In this document: piece after piece, positions 8,119-16,265 of the stretch
How the letters are laid out: each line of letters begins with the position of its first letter
Numbering within the stretch: the first letter of the stretch is position 1
Assembly (NCBI RefSeq): GCF_004751985.1
Contig: NZ_CP038492.1
Coordinates: 186,001 to 250,000, forward strand
Reading direction: 5' to 3'
DNA from: Rhodophyticola sp. CCM32
Lineage (GTDB): Bacteria > Pseudomonadota > Alphaproteobacteria > Rhodobacterales > Rhodobacteraceae
Length of the DNA stretch: 64,000 nucleotides
Program-made: the position numbers and the translations under genes
The notes under the pieces: model-generated
Told to the model about the DNA's origin: nothing
The model's input: the letters and a program-made list of their open reading frames with translations, nothing else
Databases searched by the model: none

Positions 8119-8190
8119 CGGAACCTCAATCTGCAAAATACATAATATAGTAGATAACATTAAAGTATGTAATTTCCAATGGTCTGTTGC
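8119..8190. promoter_or_regulatory. Divergent AT-rich promoter region (parA-like / XRE)
   Basis: This 72-bp stretch between two divergent starts is much richer in A/T than its surroundings (ATACATAATATAGTAGATAA). It must hold promoters for both directions. The XRE protein encoded to the right is the natural candidate to bind here, but no clean inverted repeat is obvious. Confidence 0.5.
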
Positions 8191-8400
8191 ATGGATATGC
8201 GCAAACTAGTTGGAAATAATTTTGCACGCCTTCGGCGTAAGAAGGGCTTAACGCAGGAGCAAGTTGAAGAGCGTTCAGGCTTCAGTCAGCAGTATCTAAG
8301 CGGCCTAGAGCGAGGTAGGCGTAATCCTACTGTGATCACCTTGTATGAGTTAGCGCAAGCACTAGGGGTCAGTCATGTCGATTTAGTCAAGCCTGACTGA
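8191..8400 (+). CDS. XRE-family transcriptional regulator, 69 aa (controller-protein-like)
   Basis: A single helix-turn-helix domain fills the protein: NFARLRRKKGLTQEQVEERS, GFSQQYLSGLERGRRNPTVI, TLYELAQALGV. Size and motif match the small C (controller) proteins of restriction-modification systems, which delay nuclease expression until DNA is methylated. It lies 164 bp upstream of a C5-methyltransferase gene on the same strand. Starts at ATG 8191 or 8197 are both plausible, and neither has a strong ribosome site. The controller role is inferred from context. Confidence 0.88.
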   Translation: MDMRKLVGNNFARLRRKKGLTQEQVEERSGFSQQYLSGLERGRRNPTVITLYELAQALGVSHVDLVKPD

Positions 8401-8564
8401 GATAGAAGCTACTTTAGAAATCGCTAACTGTTGATTCGATGTCGCCAATTGGAACACGTGCTGTCAGGGTCTTTGACAGACGTGACCGAAAAGGATCTTG
8501 TCCATTCCTCAGGAATAGTGTTCAAGTGTTGCGGAGCGCCAATGCTCATTTGGATGGCAAAACC

Positions 8565-10220
8565 ATGATCAGTAACCTGCGAGCGATTGACTTATATTCT
8601 GGCGTCGGCGGCTGGTCACTTGGTCTACGTCTTGCTGGTATAGATGTCATTTCTTCTTATGAGCTCTGGGGGCCAGCGAACGAGACGAACTTTAAGAACA
8701 ATGCCCATCAAGCGCAAACGGTGGACATTCGTAGGCTTTCACTGGATGATCTTCCGCCCGATATAGATATTGTGGTTGGCAGCCCGCCTTGCACCCAATT
8801 TTCGTTCAGTAACCGCGGAGGTGGGGGGAACCTTGAGGATGGTCTAAGAGACATAAAGAAGTTCCTAGCGATTGTAGACCATCTCAAACCTCGGTTTTGG
8901 GCGATGGAAAACGTCCCGAGAGTTTCAAAGATCATTGATGCTGAGCTCGAGCTAGGCGGAAAGCTGGCAGAATTTCGTCATCTCGGATGCGCAACGCATA
9001 TTGTGGATATGTCGGAATACGGCTTGCCGCAGCGCCGCCGCCGTTGCATTGCCGGAAATTTCGACTTCAAGAAGCTGCAAGCTTACCGCACCGAAGTGAA
9101 GACCCATACACTGGGTGACGTCATTGCCGCACTCTCCGCTGAGCCAGTTGCTGATCCACTTTTTGGAGTTTCCGTGCCAAGAGAAGAGCTATCCGATCAT
9201 GTTAAGGAGGACGTCCTGAGCGAGGAAGAAGTCAGAATAAATCGAGCCAATAAGACTACGCACGTCATATACAACGCCATGCCTTTTCCAGACGCACTCG
9301 ATCGGTCCGTCCGAACCATTACGGCTACGTGTACTCGTGTCTCTCGCGAAAGTGTTGTCATTCCTGCCGAAGGGTCGCCAACCGATTTTCGGCGATTGAC
9401 GCTGCGAGAGCGCGCTTGTTTGCAAGGCTTCCCGATCACTTTTCAGTTCTATGGATCATCGTACAGTCAGAAGCTTCGTATGATAGGCAATGCAGTCCCA
9501 CCTGCATTCTCGTATTTGATGGGGAAGGTATTAAATGATCAGGAAATTGATGATGATCTGGACTTGAAGACCGCGTCGCGCGGTCTGACACGGCCCAAAC
9601 CAATACCAATTGATACACCTCCCGATCGAGTAGGTGCGCGCTATCCAGCAAACAGATCCTTTCGCTTTGCAGTGCCAAGTTTGCAACTGAAGAGCGGTGT
9701 TCGGTTTGAGTTGCGTAACGATACTTCTGCAGATTTTGTCAGCTGGCAGGTATATTTTTATTTTGGTACCTCTAAGCAGATCAAAAGCCTTCAGTTGGAC
9801 TCAGATCTTTACCACCATATGATAGAATCCATGACTGATGAGTTGGCTAACACAGTTTCATCGGTAACATGTTCAGCGTTAACCTTTGCCCGATCGGCTG
9901 ATATCGCCAACATGCAAACCGTTTGGACGCACAAGGGGCCAGGCGGTACACGTCCGTTCATGTTGCTGGATGCTCTCGACGAAGCGGGTTCGCTACTGAT
10001 TGAAAGTTTGATCCCTTATGAGGAAGAAGCCAAAGGTTTGGTAGATGCCGCTCTCCTTCAGCAACACCCGGATGCTAGCGAGGAGCTTCCTGGTGTGGCA
10101 AAACTTCATCGCAACTCGGTTTTGATCATAGCGGGTTTGCTTCTGGGGTCTTCATTGAACCCTGTACTTGCACAAAAGAGCCGCCCTCCTGCATTTCACA
10201 CGAAAGCAAACAAAAGTTAA
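8565..10220 (+). CDS. C5-cytosine DNA methyltransferase with ~210-aa C-terminal extension
   Basis: This 551-aa protein carries all core C5-MTase motifs: DLYSGVGGWSLGL (I) near residue 9, GSPPCTQFS (IV) with catalytic C76, MENVPR (VI) at 114-119, QRRRR (VIII) at 156, LTLRERACLQGFP (IX region) at 279 and GNAVPP (X) at 308. After residue ~335 comes an extension of about 210 aa that is not part of the methyltransferase fold. I recognise no domain in it; it has a beta-rich start (SFRFAVPSLQLKSGVRFELR) and a Trp/Tyr-rich stretch (WQVYFYFG). ATG 8565 is chosen because motif I follows at once; the frame is open further upstream. It converges on the nuclease/helicase operon and probably protects host DNA from it. 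Confidence 0.93.
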   Translation: MISNLRAIDLYSGVGGWSLGLRLAGIDVISSYELWGPANETNFKNNAHQAQTVDIRRLSLDDLPPDIDIVVGSPPCTQFSFSNRGGGGNLEDGLRDIKKFLAIVDHLKPRFWAMENVPRVSKIIDAELELGGKLAEFRHLGCATHIVDMSEYGLPQRRRRCIAGNFDFKKLQAYRTEVKTHTLGDVIAALSAEPVADPLFGVSVPREELSDHVKEDVLSEEEVRINRANKTTHVIYNAMPFPDALDRSVRTITATCTRVSRESVVIPAEGSPTDFRRLTLRERACLQGFPITFQFYGSSYSQKLRMIGNAVPPAFSYLMGKVLNDQEIDDDLDLKTASRGLTRPKPIPIDTPPDRVGARYPANRSFRFAVPSLQLKSGVRFELRNDTSADFVSWQVYFYFGTSKQIKSLQLDSDLYHHMIESMTDELANTVSSVTCSALTFARSADIANMQTVWTHKGPGGTRPFMLLDALDEAGSLLIESLIPYEEEAKGLVDAALLQQHPDASEELPGVAKLHRNSVLIIAGLLLGSSLNPVLAQKSRPPAFHTKANKS

Positions 10221-10243
10221 GCCTTGCCCGAACCAGTAGGCGT

Positions 10244-11212
10244 TCATCCATCGTGTAACGCTACATGTTCAAACGACGTTGCCTCGACTTTCCATCCACT
10301 ATCTGGCGATGAAAACATCTCGGGGTATGGTGCCATAATTATATGTGGCGAGTATTCTGCTTTGCTGGTTTGTTCTCTGTCAACGAGATAGAGTGCGTAT
10401 TCTTGGCCAAATTCCCTGGCGGTGGCAATTTCATTTCGGGACCAATGAAAGAGCTTTGTCACCCCATGCGACTTCACCTCAATGAAAAGGTCATGGTTTA
10501 ATGAACCCTCGGACGCGAAGGAAAGGATGTCGTAGCCTGCCGCGACATCATCGATCGATATTCGTCGTATCTGGTCCCGGAGTGGATGTTTGCTCAGACG
10601 CCTGCGCTCAAACTCGAGCACCCACTTTTCGGCTGCTTCGCCGTGATGTGCTTGTCTCTCCAAGTCAGCTGCCAAACGCGCCGCAGACTTTGATCGACGT
10701 GGAAGCTTTCGATTGGCATTAGTTGCTTCAGCAAGGAAAAGGTGTTGGTGTTCTATGACTACTGTCCAATAACGAGCTGCAAAACTACTACGGGTTGCAA
10801 TTCCAAATTCGGTAATCCAGAGGCCAAGGCCATCTTCCAACGAAGGAAGCGTCATCGAGTCAATTCTGAATTCACCGGAGGTAGACTCACGCTTGAGGCA
10901 TGACCAAGCATTGTCTCTAGTTATTCGTGCCGCTAAGTCTTGTGCTAGCTGTGCGACGATTGCGTTAGACCAGTCTTTTGTCTGGGGTTTGGCAACCTCA
11001 AGGCTTGAGGGGCCAGCTTGCCTAACCATTCCGTAGCTTGAGAGCTTTGCAATTGTGTTCCTGGCGCGAGACCAGGAAATCGGGCTTGTTGCGGCAAGAT
11101 CGAAGAGCAGTGCCTCTCCATCAACGGGAGAACTGCGCTTGGCCAGCAACTCGATCAATCTGATCGTGTCGCTTGCCGAAAGTAGGCCATCACTTGGTCT
11201 TACGGTGCTCAT
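10244..11212 (-). CDS. NOV_C/DUF3883-type putative restriction endonuclease with N-terminal winged helix
   Basis: The 322-aa protein has two parts. Residues ~12-68 look like a winged-helix DNA-binding unit (DTIRLIELLAKR, SWSRARNTIAKLSSYGMVRQ). Residues ~190-280 match the NO VEIN C-terminal (DUF3883) PD-(D/E)xK-like nuclease domain: E in GEAAEKWVLEFERRRL, D in AGYDILSF, the ExK motif in LFIEVKSHG, and SRNEIATAREFGQEYALYLV. These supply a complete candidate active site. It is the last gene of the ParB-like / helicase / nuclease operon and overlaps the helicase gene by 23 bp. ATG 11212 was preferred over ATG 11221 without strong evidence. Cleavage activity is inferred. Confidence 0.82.
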   Translation of the reverse strand: MSTVRPSDGLLSASDTIRLIELLAKRSSPVDGEALLFDLAATSPISWSRARNTIAKLSSYGMVRQAGPSSLEVAKPQTKDWSNAIVAQLAQDLAARITRDNAWSCLKRESTSGEFRIDSMTLPSLEDGLGLWITEFGIATRSSFAARYWTVVIEHQHLFLAEATNANRKLPRRSKSAARLAADLERQAHHGEAAEKWVLEFERRRLSKHPLRDQIRRISIDDVAAGYDILSFASEGSLNHDLFIEVKSHGVTKLFHWSRNEIATAREFGQEYALYLVDREQTSKAEYSPHIIMAPYPEMFSSPDSGWKVEATSFEHVALHDG

Positions 11213-13154
11213 AACTCTCAAAAATCATGCGAAGATCTGCCTGGTCATTGTCTTCGGCTGCTGTCAAAAGTGGGATGTCGTCGGCGTCAACAAGTTCAGC
11301 CAAACGTTGTTCTTTGATTGTTAGCCTTGCATCAATATCCTTATCTACCGAGGCTGGGGTCACTAAATGATGGTAGGTCACGGTGCGACCTCCTAAAGGG
11401 TTGTATCTATGAATACGGTCCTTCGACTGAATAAAGCGCCCAGCATTAAAGTCACGATCGAAATAAATGGCAGTTCGGCAGGCTTTGTGGAGAGAGATCG
11501 ATTCACCAACAGCTTGGGGATTCGCGATCAGAACCGCCTTCCCGGAAGTTGAGTGGAAACGATCAATTATCTCTTCTCGAGTGCCGATTTCAGGAGGTGC
11601 ATCACCTTCTCGATCCGCAACCGGAGTCGCGCCGGTCAATACTTCGACGAATGGCGCATAGCTCGACAAGCCTTGCTTCAGGAGTTCGAGGTTTCCCAAG
11701 AAATAAGACCAGATCAGCACCTTGCCTTGTTCATTCAATACCGACTTTACTAAACTGCGGCATACGTCAAGTCGGGCAAGGTTTGTGTCTGCGACAAACC
11801 GGTTAACAAGGTCTGCGACTTCGAGTTCAGCAACGTTTAAATCTCCGGTGCCCCCTGTATCGAAGATACCTTCCTCTTGTTCTAGGGGGCGGAGAAGCAA
11901 TTCCGGATTCACTACAGCTTGCCGCAGTCGAATTAGTCTAGCGCGAAGTCGGATACCCGCAGACGAATCTTCAAAGTGCTGTCCCAGATGCGGCACGATC
12001 CGCTTTTCAAGGGTGCGATAAATTTTTTCGTGATCCCCAATCATAGGAACTTCGACCCTTTTCTCTTCAACTTTTGGAAGAGAGAGGTCGGTTTTTCGTA
12101 TGCGAGTGTAGTACGGTTGTATTCGCTTCTTGAGTTCAGTGACGGCACCAGGCATCGAGCCATCGGTCATGGCTTTAAGCGTTGCCGGAGGAAATCCGGC
12201 CACGTTGCGATTTGGGTAAATGAATCGGAAAAGATTTGATAAATCCTCGTAACCATTCGGAGCAGGTGTTCCGGTGAGCACGACACGCGACCTCGCTAGT
12301 GGTGCTAACCTCAGGGCGGCGGCAGCTTGCTGACCGTCGCTGCTCTTGATGTAGTGAGCTTCATCCAGAACGACCATGGCGCGAGTACCGACATGTTGAA
12401 GAAAGGTAGTTATCTCCTCCTCCATGTTCGCGAGCGTCTGATATGTTGTGAGCGTTAGCTCCGTAGTTCTCGAGGCAACAGATATGCCTCGAAGATGTTC
12501 GATACGAGCGTCCATCGATATCTGTCCAGATATTCTCTTGGCTAACGCGCTACGTTGAAAAATTGCTGCAAACTCATCCTCCCAAGCTTTGAAAGAAGAC
12601 AGTGGCCCGACAATTAGCAGGCGATCAACCGACTTAGCATCATCGAGCCCCAAACTGCTCAAATACGCATAGGCTGCGTATACAACTGAGGTCTTACCGG
12701 CTCCGGGAACTGAAAAATTGCAAGCATTTTGAGAAAACGCTAGATGAAAAGCTGAAAGCAATTGCTTGCGATAGAACACACGGCCTGGGCACTTTTCCTC
12801 AACGATCTCAACAAATCGCCGAAAATCAGAAGTGTCGATCTGTGCTTCCCATATTTCCTTTGCTTTTCGGGAGAACTCGTCAAATAGAGCCTCTTCGGAT
12901 TCCACGCTTCGCACTGCATCCGACACATGCTCACCAGTTTCGATGTTGATCTTTAGTTTATCAAACAGTCTCGCAATGGTTCGATATAGGGTCGTTAGCT
13001 CTGTGGAAGATGTTGGAACATGAATTACTCCTGCCTCATCAACGAAGCCGTTGGCTTGTCGTGTGAAAGCAGCAAGAAGCGGGTGACGCACCGCCTGGCC
13101 AACATCATGAATGGCCAACACTTCATCTTCAGTATTATACTCGATGGTGGCCAT
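11190..13154 (-). CDS. SNF2-type superfamily 2 helicase/translocase, 654 aa
   Basis: All SF2 motifs are visible: Q-type FYRKQLLSAFHL (~127-138), Walker A VPGAGKTS (149-156), DEAH at 264-267 in VVLDEAHYIKS, TGTPAPN (294-300), then the second RecA domain with motif V GESISLHKACRTAIYFDRDF and motif VI QSKDRIHRYNP. The pattern is that of SNF2/Rad54-like dsDNA translocases as found in DISARM and other defence systems. The first ~120 residues are an accessory region with no clear match. The gene is 17 bp after the ParB-like gene and overlaps the nuclease gene, so the three form one operon. It probably drives DNA scanning for the nuclease. Confidence 0.92.
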   Translation of the reverse strand: MATIEYNTEDEVLAIHDVGQAVRHPLLAAFTRQANGFVDEAGVIHVPTSSTELTTLYRTIARLFDKLKINIETGEHVSDAVRSVESEEALFDEFSRKAKEIWEAQIDTSDFRRFVEIVEEKCPGRVFYRKQLLSAFHLAFSQNACNFSVPGAGKTSVVYAAYAYLSSLGLDDAKSVDRLLIVGPLSSFKAWEDEFAAIFQRSALAKRISGQISMDARIEHLRGISVASRTTELTLTTYQTLANMEEEITTFLQHVGTRAMVVLDEAHYIKSSDGQQAAAALRLAPLARSRVVLTGTPAPNGYEDLSNLFRFIYPNRNVAGFPPATLKAMTDGSMPGAVTELKKRIQPYYTRIRKTDLSLPKVEEKRVEVPMIGDHEKIYRTLEKRIVPHLGQHFEDSSAGIRLRARLIRLRQAVVNPELLLRPLEQEEGIFDTGGTGDLNVAELEVADLVNRFVADTNLARLDVCRSLVKSVLNEQGKVLIWSYFLGNLELLKQGLSSYAPFVEVLTGATPVADREGDAPPEIGTREEIIDRFHSTSGKAVLIANPQAVGESISLHKACRTAIYFDRDFNAGRFIQSKDRIHRYNPLGGRTVTYHHLVTPASVDKDIDARLTIKEQRLAELVDADDIPLLTAAEDNDQADLRMIFESYEHRKTK

Positions 13155-13171
13155 TCATCCGCCCTAAAACT

Positions 13172-14500
13172 TTATTTCTTAGATTGGCGATCAAAACGTT
13201 TCTTGATCTCCCAGATTAGTCTTCCTATCTCGACCGCTAATCCTTCATTTTCCGGAGAGTTAAGCAGTCCGTCTGCTTCAATATCAATTTTCTCAAGTTG
13301 ATCTTTAGCACGCTTCAGGTGCTCTCCAGGCATCAGATCGTCAGTGGCCAAGCCCAGTTTATAGCTGGCTTGGCCGAAATTACCTTTCATGGCGTCTTGA
13401 ACTTTTTCACACCATACTCTGTCGCGTGCACGTGCCGCATCCAATCTTGAGGCGTAAGCGTCAGGATCCTCTTGTATAAAAGATCTAAGGTCGCCGAGAT
13501 CCATAGTGACAGGGTCAACCTCCGCCGCATGACTATCGCGAAAGCGCTCCCAGATGTCCTTGTTAGCAAAGAAGTTCTTTCCTTTGCTGTTGTGCGAAAT
13601 CTCTCTGTACACCTTTTTTGCGTCGGCGAATTGACCATAGCGGATGAAGTCAAACTGTATCAGCTTTAACTGAAGCGGATCGATCTCCTGATCATAGGGC
13701 CATGGAATTTTCAGGTCACCTGCCTCTAAGCGTCGCAAATCCGCATATAGGTCAACGAACATCCCTTCTTTGGTGCCATCGGTGTCCTTGAGCATCAGAT
13801 AGAGCTTTGGACAGCCAATATGCTCCAAATAATCATCCATGAGTTGCATGATCCCTAGGAGCTTCTTTGTGTACCCAGGGCGTTCGCCCATCAGCGTGTC
13901 AATCTCTCTCTCGTCGATGTTCAGATCATCGTGGAGGCGGCGAGCATGGAGGTATTTTTGAAGCGGCCCATACTCGACTTTTGCGTCTTCACCCAGTTGA
14001 TACTGAGTCTCAAGTCGAACAATCTCGGTCTGATTGTCCGCATACGCATGAGGAAGAATAATTGCATCGAAATACTGTTTTTCCTTTTTGCCCTTGGGCG
14101 CTTCTTCTAGCCTCCTCAGCAGCATTGCTCGCCGATTGCCATCGATTATTACACCGTCAAGACTGACAATTCCTGGCCTCTGTTGTCCCTTTGCAGCCAA
14201 GTCAGTGAGGGTCGTCTTGTTTCGCCCCTTATTCGACTCCCAAAGGAACGCTCCAATCTTTGCATGAAGTTCATCATCGTATGCGTCATACGGAGCAGAA
14301 TTTTCTTGCTCCCAAGTCAACATTTCGGCTTCGATCCTGCCGTTGTGCCGATTATAGATCAGGAAATCGAGGTCAATTCTGTAGACATCAAAACTCTGCG
14401 TTTCGTTCATGTAGTAGAGTTTTTGTTTGCCTTGGCTTTCTTCTTCAGAGGCCTTTACCTCCGATAGCTTTTTTTTTCGGATATCTGTCGAAAGAACCAT
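13172..14500 (-). CDS. ParB-like (ParB/sulfiredoxin-fold) protein, 442 aa, first gene of the defence operon
   Basis: Residues 36-125 carry the ParB-like pattern: a lead-in FLIYNRHNGRI (47-55) and the fold's key segment GVIIDGNRRAMLLRRL (116-130) with DGNRR where ParB/Srx proteins bind nucleotide. The remaining 300 residues are helical and charged and match nothing I know. ParB-fold proteins can be CTP switches, nucleases or DNA clamps. Here, at the head of an operon with a helicase and a nuclease, a DNA-recognition or clamp role is plausible but unproven. The start ATG 14500 lies ~290 bp inside attR, and the gene's promoter must lie in that gap. Confidence 0.7.
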   Translation of the reverse strand: MVLSTDIRKKKLSEVKASEEESQGKQKLYYMNETQSFDVYRIDLDFLIYNRHNGRIEAEMLTWEQENSAPYDAYDDELHAKIGAFLWESNKGRNKTTLTDLAAKGQQRPGIVSLDGVIIDGNRRAMLLRRLEEAPKGKKEKQYFDAIILPHAYADNQTEIVRLETQYQLGEDAKVEYGPLQKYLHARRLHDDLNIDEREIDTLMGERPGYTKKLLGIMQLMDDYLEHIGCPKLYLMLKDTDGTKEGMFVDLYADLRRLEAGDLKIPWPYDQEIDPLQLKLIQFDFIRYGQFADAKKVYREISHNSKGKNFFANKDIWERFRDSHAAEVDPVTMDLGDLRSFIQEDPDAYASRLDAARARDRVWCEKVQDAMKGNFGQASYKLGLATDDLMPGEHLKRAKDQLEKIDIEADGLLNSPENEGLAVEIGRLIWEIKKRFDRQSKK

Positions 14501-14709
14501 CTAGCCCCCAGAAAATTCACAAAATGAAAGCGGCAACGAAGCTTATGCTGCGCACTCAGCAACTTAGACGTGAGCTCAAGGATTGCCCAGTGGTTTATCT
14601 CGCAAAGAGCACTGTTTCCCTCTAAGGTGAAGCTCCATTGGTCGTCTGAGGTAGCCAATCGATTTGCTCCGCATGTTGACGGTACTGTATTCTGCGTGAG
14701 GGACGGGCT

Positions 14710-14728
14710 GTGGTATTTTCTGTGGTAT
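14710..14728. promoter_or_regulatory. Candidate integrase arm-binding sites, right end
   Basis: GTGGTAT occurs at 14710 and again at 14722, 12 bp apart, matching the pair at the left end of the island in sequence and spacing. It lies ~60 bp inside the right core repeat. Confidence 0.4.
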
Positions 14729-14788
14729 GTTTCGAGATTCAAGGGATAATATTGTTTTATATCAGAATATTAAGTGAATAATAGGAAT

Positions 14789-14804
14789 CCTTCGTCTCCG
14801 CCAC
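14789..14804. repeat. attR core repeat of the island
   Basis: CCTTCGTCTCCGCCAC is identical to the 3' end of tRNA-Ser at 3603-3618. It is not part of a complete tRNA here, as expected for the displaced copy of a tRNA 3' end. Confidence 0.9.
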
Positions 14805-14965
14805 AAAAAATCAATAAAATCAAGATATTAATCTGCACCCCTTCGGGGTTGGTATATCCTAAGAAAAGCGCAGATCGGGCGCTGGGGTACGCTCAGGGGT
14901 AGAATTTTTATAGTATTATTGCCACACCTAATGTGCGTGCGATTCTGGCGGTTTGACCACAGATA

Positions 14966-15040
14966 TGCCGGGGTAGCTCGGTGATAGCAGCGCGCCATTG
15001 GCAACGGCGGGGTCGATAGCCCTTTCGCCCTAACGGCACC
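14966..15040 (+). other. tRNA-like sequence, degenerate (loop suggests anticodon GGC)
   Basis: TGCCG at the start pairs with CGGCA near the end, as a shortened acceptor stem. A D-arm-like TAGCTCGGTGATAGCA and an anticodon-arm-like CGCCATTGGCAACGGCG (loop TTGGCAA) follow. The T arm is not canonical and no CCA is encoded (it ends CACC). It may be a decayed tRNA-Ala(GGC)-like gene or a chance structure. I do not call it a working tRNA. Confidence 0.3.
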
Positions 15041-15203
15041 TCTCTAACGCCGACGCAAATTAGTATCCTCAAAACTGTTGGCTTTTTCCGAAGTGGGTTG
15101 TCTCTATTCGGAAAGCTTCATAATGGGCTACAACCTTATGGCATTACGTGTCAGTTCCATATATCGCTGGTAAGACGCATTTTTGAGAAAAGGATATTGT
15201 TTT

Positions 15204-16265
15204 ATGGAAGTTTCACAGGTTGTGCAGTTGTCAGAATGGTTGGAGGAAAACCTCTCTGATGTGATGCCAAAGTTCACGGCATTGGTGGCTGTGCTGCAGA
15301 ACAATTCACAGCAGCCAAGCCAACAGCCTGTAACGCAACCGCTTAAAGAACTGTCGCGAGCACTTGCAGACATGCAGACGTCTGAACTTTCCACGTTGCA
15401 GCTAGGCGTTTTGGAAAACCTAGAAGTGGCAAAGCTCGTCGGCAAGCAAGGGAAAGCTTGGATCAACCATCGCGTTAGGGCTACTACTTACGACCCCGCC
15501 ACGACTTTCCAAACGGTCCAGCAAGGCCAACAAAAACTACAGGAAGCGCAACGCCTGTTGAAGGCGTTCCAGACTTCAGCCGGACAGGTGGGTTTTTCTG
15601 ACGCCGACAAAGTAGATGCCCCGACACCTTATGTCTTCAACGTTGTTTTCCAAGAAAATGCCGCTATCGAAAACGTGCGTGACTGGAAGAAAACAGCGAC
15701 AGATTGGGAACTCATCATCAGCGGTGTAACCGCCGTCGCTGGCGAAAAGCCCGAAGACGTAGCCGTTGTTGGTGCGCAGAATGGGTCCATAATCTACACT
15801 CTCAGTGCGACTCCAATCGTCACCAAAATTCTAGCAACGGTTTCCAAACATATTGCGAGCATAGCCAATGACTATTTGGATTTTCAGCTAAAGAGGGAAG
15901 AACTTCGCCGGTCTCAAATGATGTCCGATGCGATTGAAAAAGACCTTAAAAGGCAAGAGGATGAACGGCGCGCGAGCGGCAAAGCCACTATTCTCGAGGC
16001 TATTAAGGAGATCGCACCCAGTGCAAAGCCTGAGGAAATTGCCAAGCTCGAAAAAGCCGTGGATCGTCACATCAAATTCTCTGAGGACGGCGGCGATGTG
16101 GATTTTGTTTTGCCACCCGAACTTGATGCAGAAGATGAAGACTATGACGAAGACTTGGCGCAAACCGTCGATGACGTTCGGGAGTTGATCCAAGACTACC
16201 GATCAGAGGTCCAGAAGACGAAACTTCTGACGTATGTTGAAGATGAAGATGAAGACGAAGTTTGA
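15204..16265 (+). CDS. Unknown protein with acidic C-terminus, 353 aa
   Basis: No family recognised. ATG 15204 is preceded by AAAAGGA at a usable distance. The N-terminus is hydrophilic with a Gln-rich linker (NNSQQPSQQPVTQP, ~33-46). The middle (residues ~145-230) is compact, with VVGAQNGSIIYTLSATPIVT resembling a short hydrophobic core rather than a membrane segment. It is followed by a long charged helix or coiled coil (LDFQLKREELRRSQMM...EKDLKRQEDERRAS). The end is strongly acidic (VEDEDEDEV). It sits alone between the island's attR and the sulfatase, in AT-richer DNA than the core, so it may be a leftover of an older insertion. Confidence 0.7.
   Translation: MEVSQVVQLSEWLEENLSDVMPKFTALVAVLQNNSQQPSQQPVTQPLKELSRALADMQTSELSTLQLGVLENLEVAKLVGKQGKAWINHRVRATTYDPATTFQTVQQGQQKLQEAQRLLKAFQTSAGQVGFSDADKVDAPTPYVFNVVFQENAAIENVRDWKKTATDWELIISGVTAVAGEKPEDVAVVGAQNGSIIYTLSATPIVTKILATVSKHIASIANDYLDFQLKREELRRSQMMSDAIEKDLKRQEDERRASGKATILEAIKEIAPSAKPEEIAKLEKAVDRHIKFSEDGGDVDFVLPPELDAEDEDYDEDLAQTVDDVRELIQDYRSEVQKTKLLTYVEDEDEDEV

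Larger units (their letters stand above)
3603..14804. mobile_element. 11.2-kb genomic island integrated at tRNA-Ser
   Basis: The 16-bp sequence CCTTCGTCTCCGCCAC at 3603-3618 (tRNA 3' end) is repeated exactly at 14789-14804. A tyrosine integrase gene begins about 150 bp inside the left repeat and reads inward. The enclosed genes are unrelated to the core metabolism outside. The DNA is visibly more AT-rich, especially at 8.1-14.8 kb, than the flanks. Cargo: unknown protein, metallophosphoesterase, secreted protein plus ParA ATPase, and a methyltransferase/helicase/nuclease module. No conjugation, replication or phage structural genes are seen, so it is an integrative element or an immobilised island. 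Confidence 0.9.
14501..15203. other. Gap of ~700 bp with operon promoter, attR and tRNA-like sequence
   Basis: It contains the upstream region of the defence operon, candidate integrase arm sites, the right island repeat and the tRNA-like sequence, described separately. The stretch 14730-14830 is very AT-rich. I see no protein-coding gene in it. Confidence 0.6.

Noticed and set aside
8565..10220. Simple type II restriction-modification pair
   Set aside because: The companion genes include a helicase and a ParB-like protein in one operon, more than a two-gene type II system; a type II nuclease reading the same site is not evident.
14966..15040. Functional tRNA-Ala
   Set aside because: T arm and acceptor stem do not fold properly and CCA is absent; kept only as a tRNA-like sequence.
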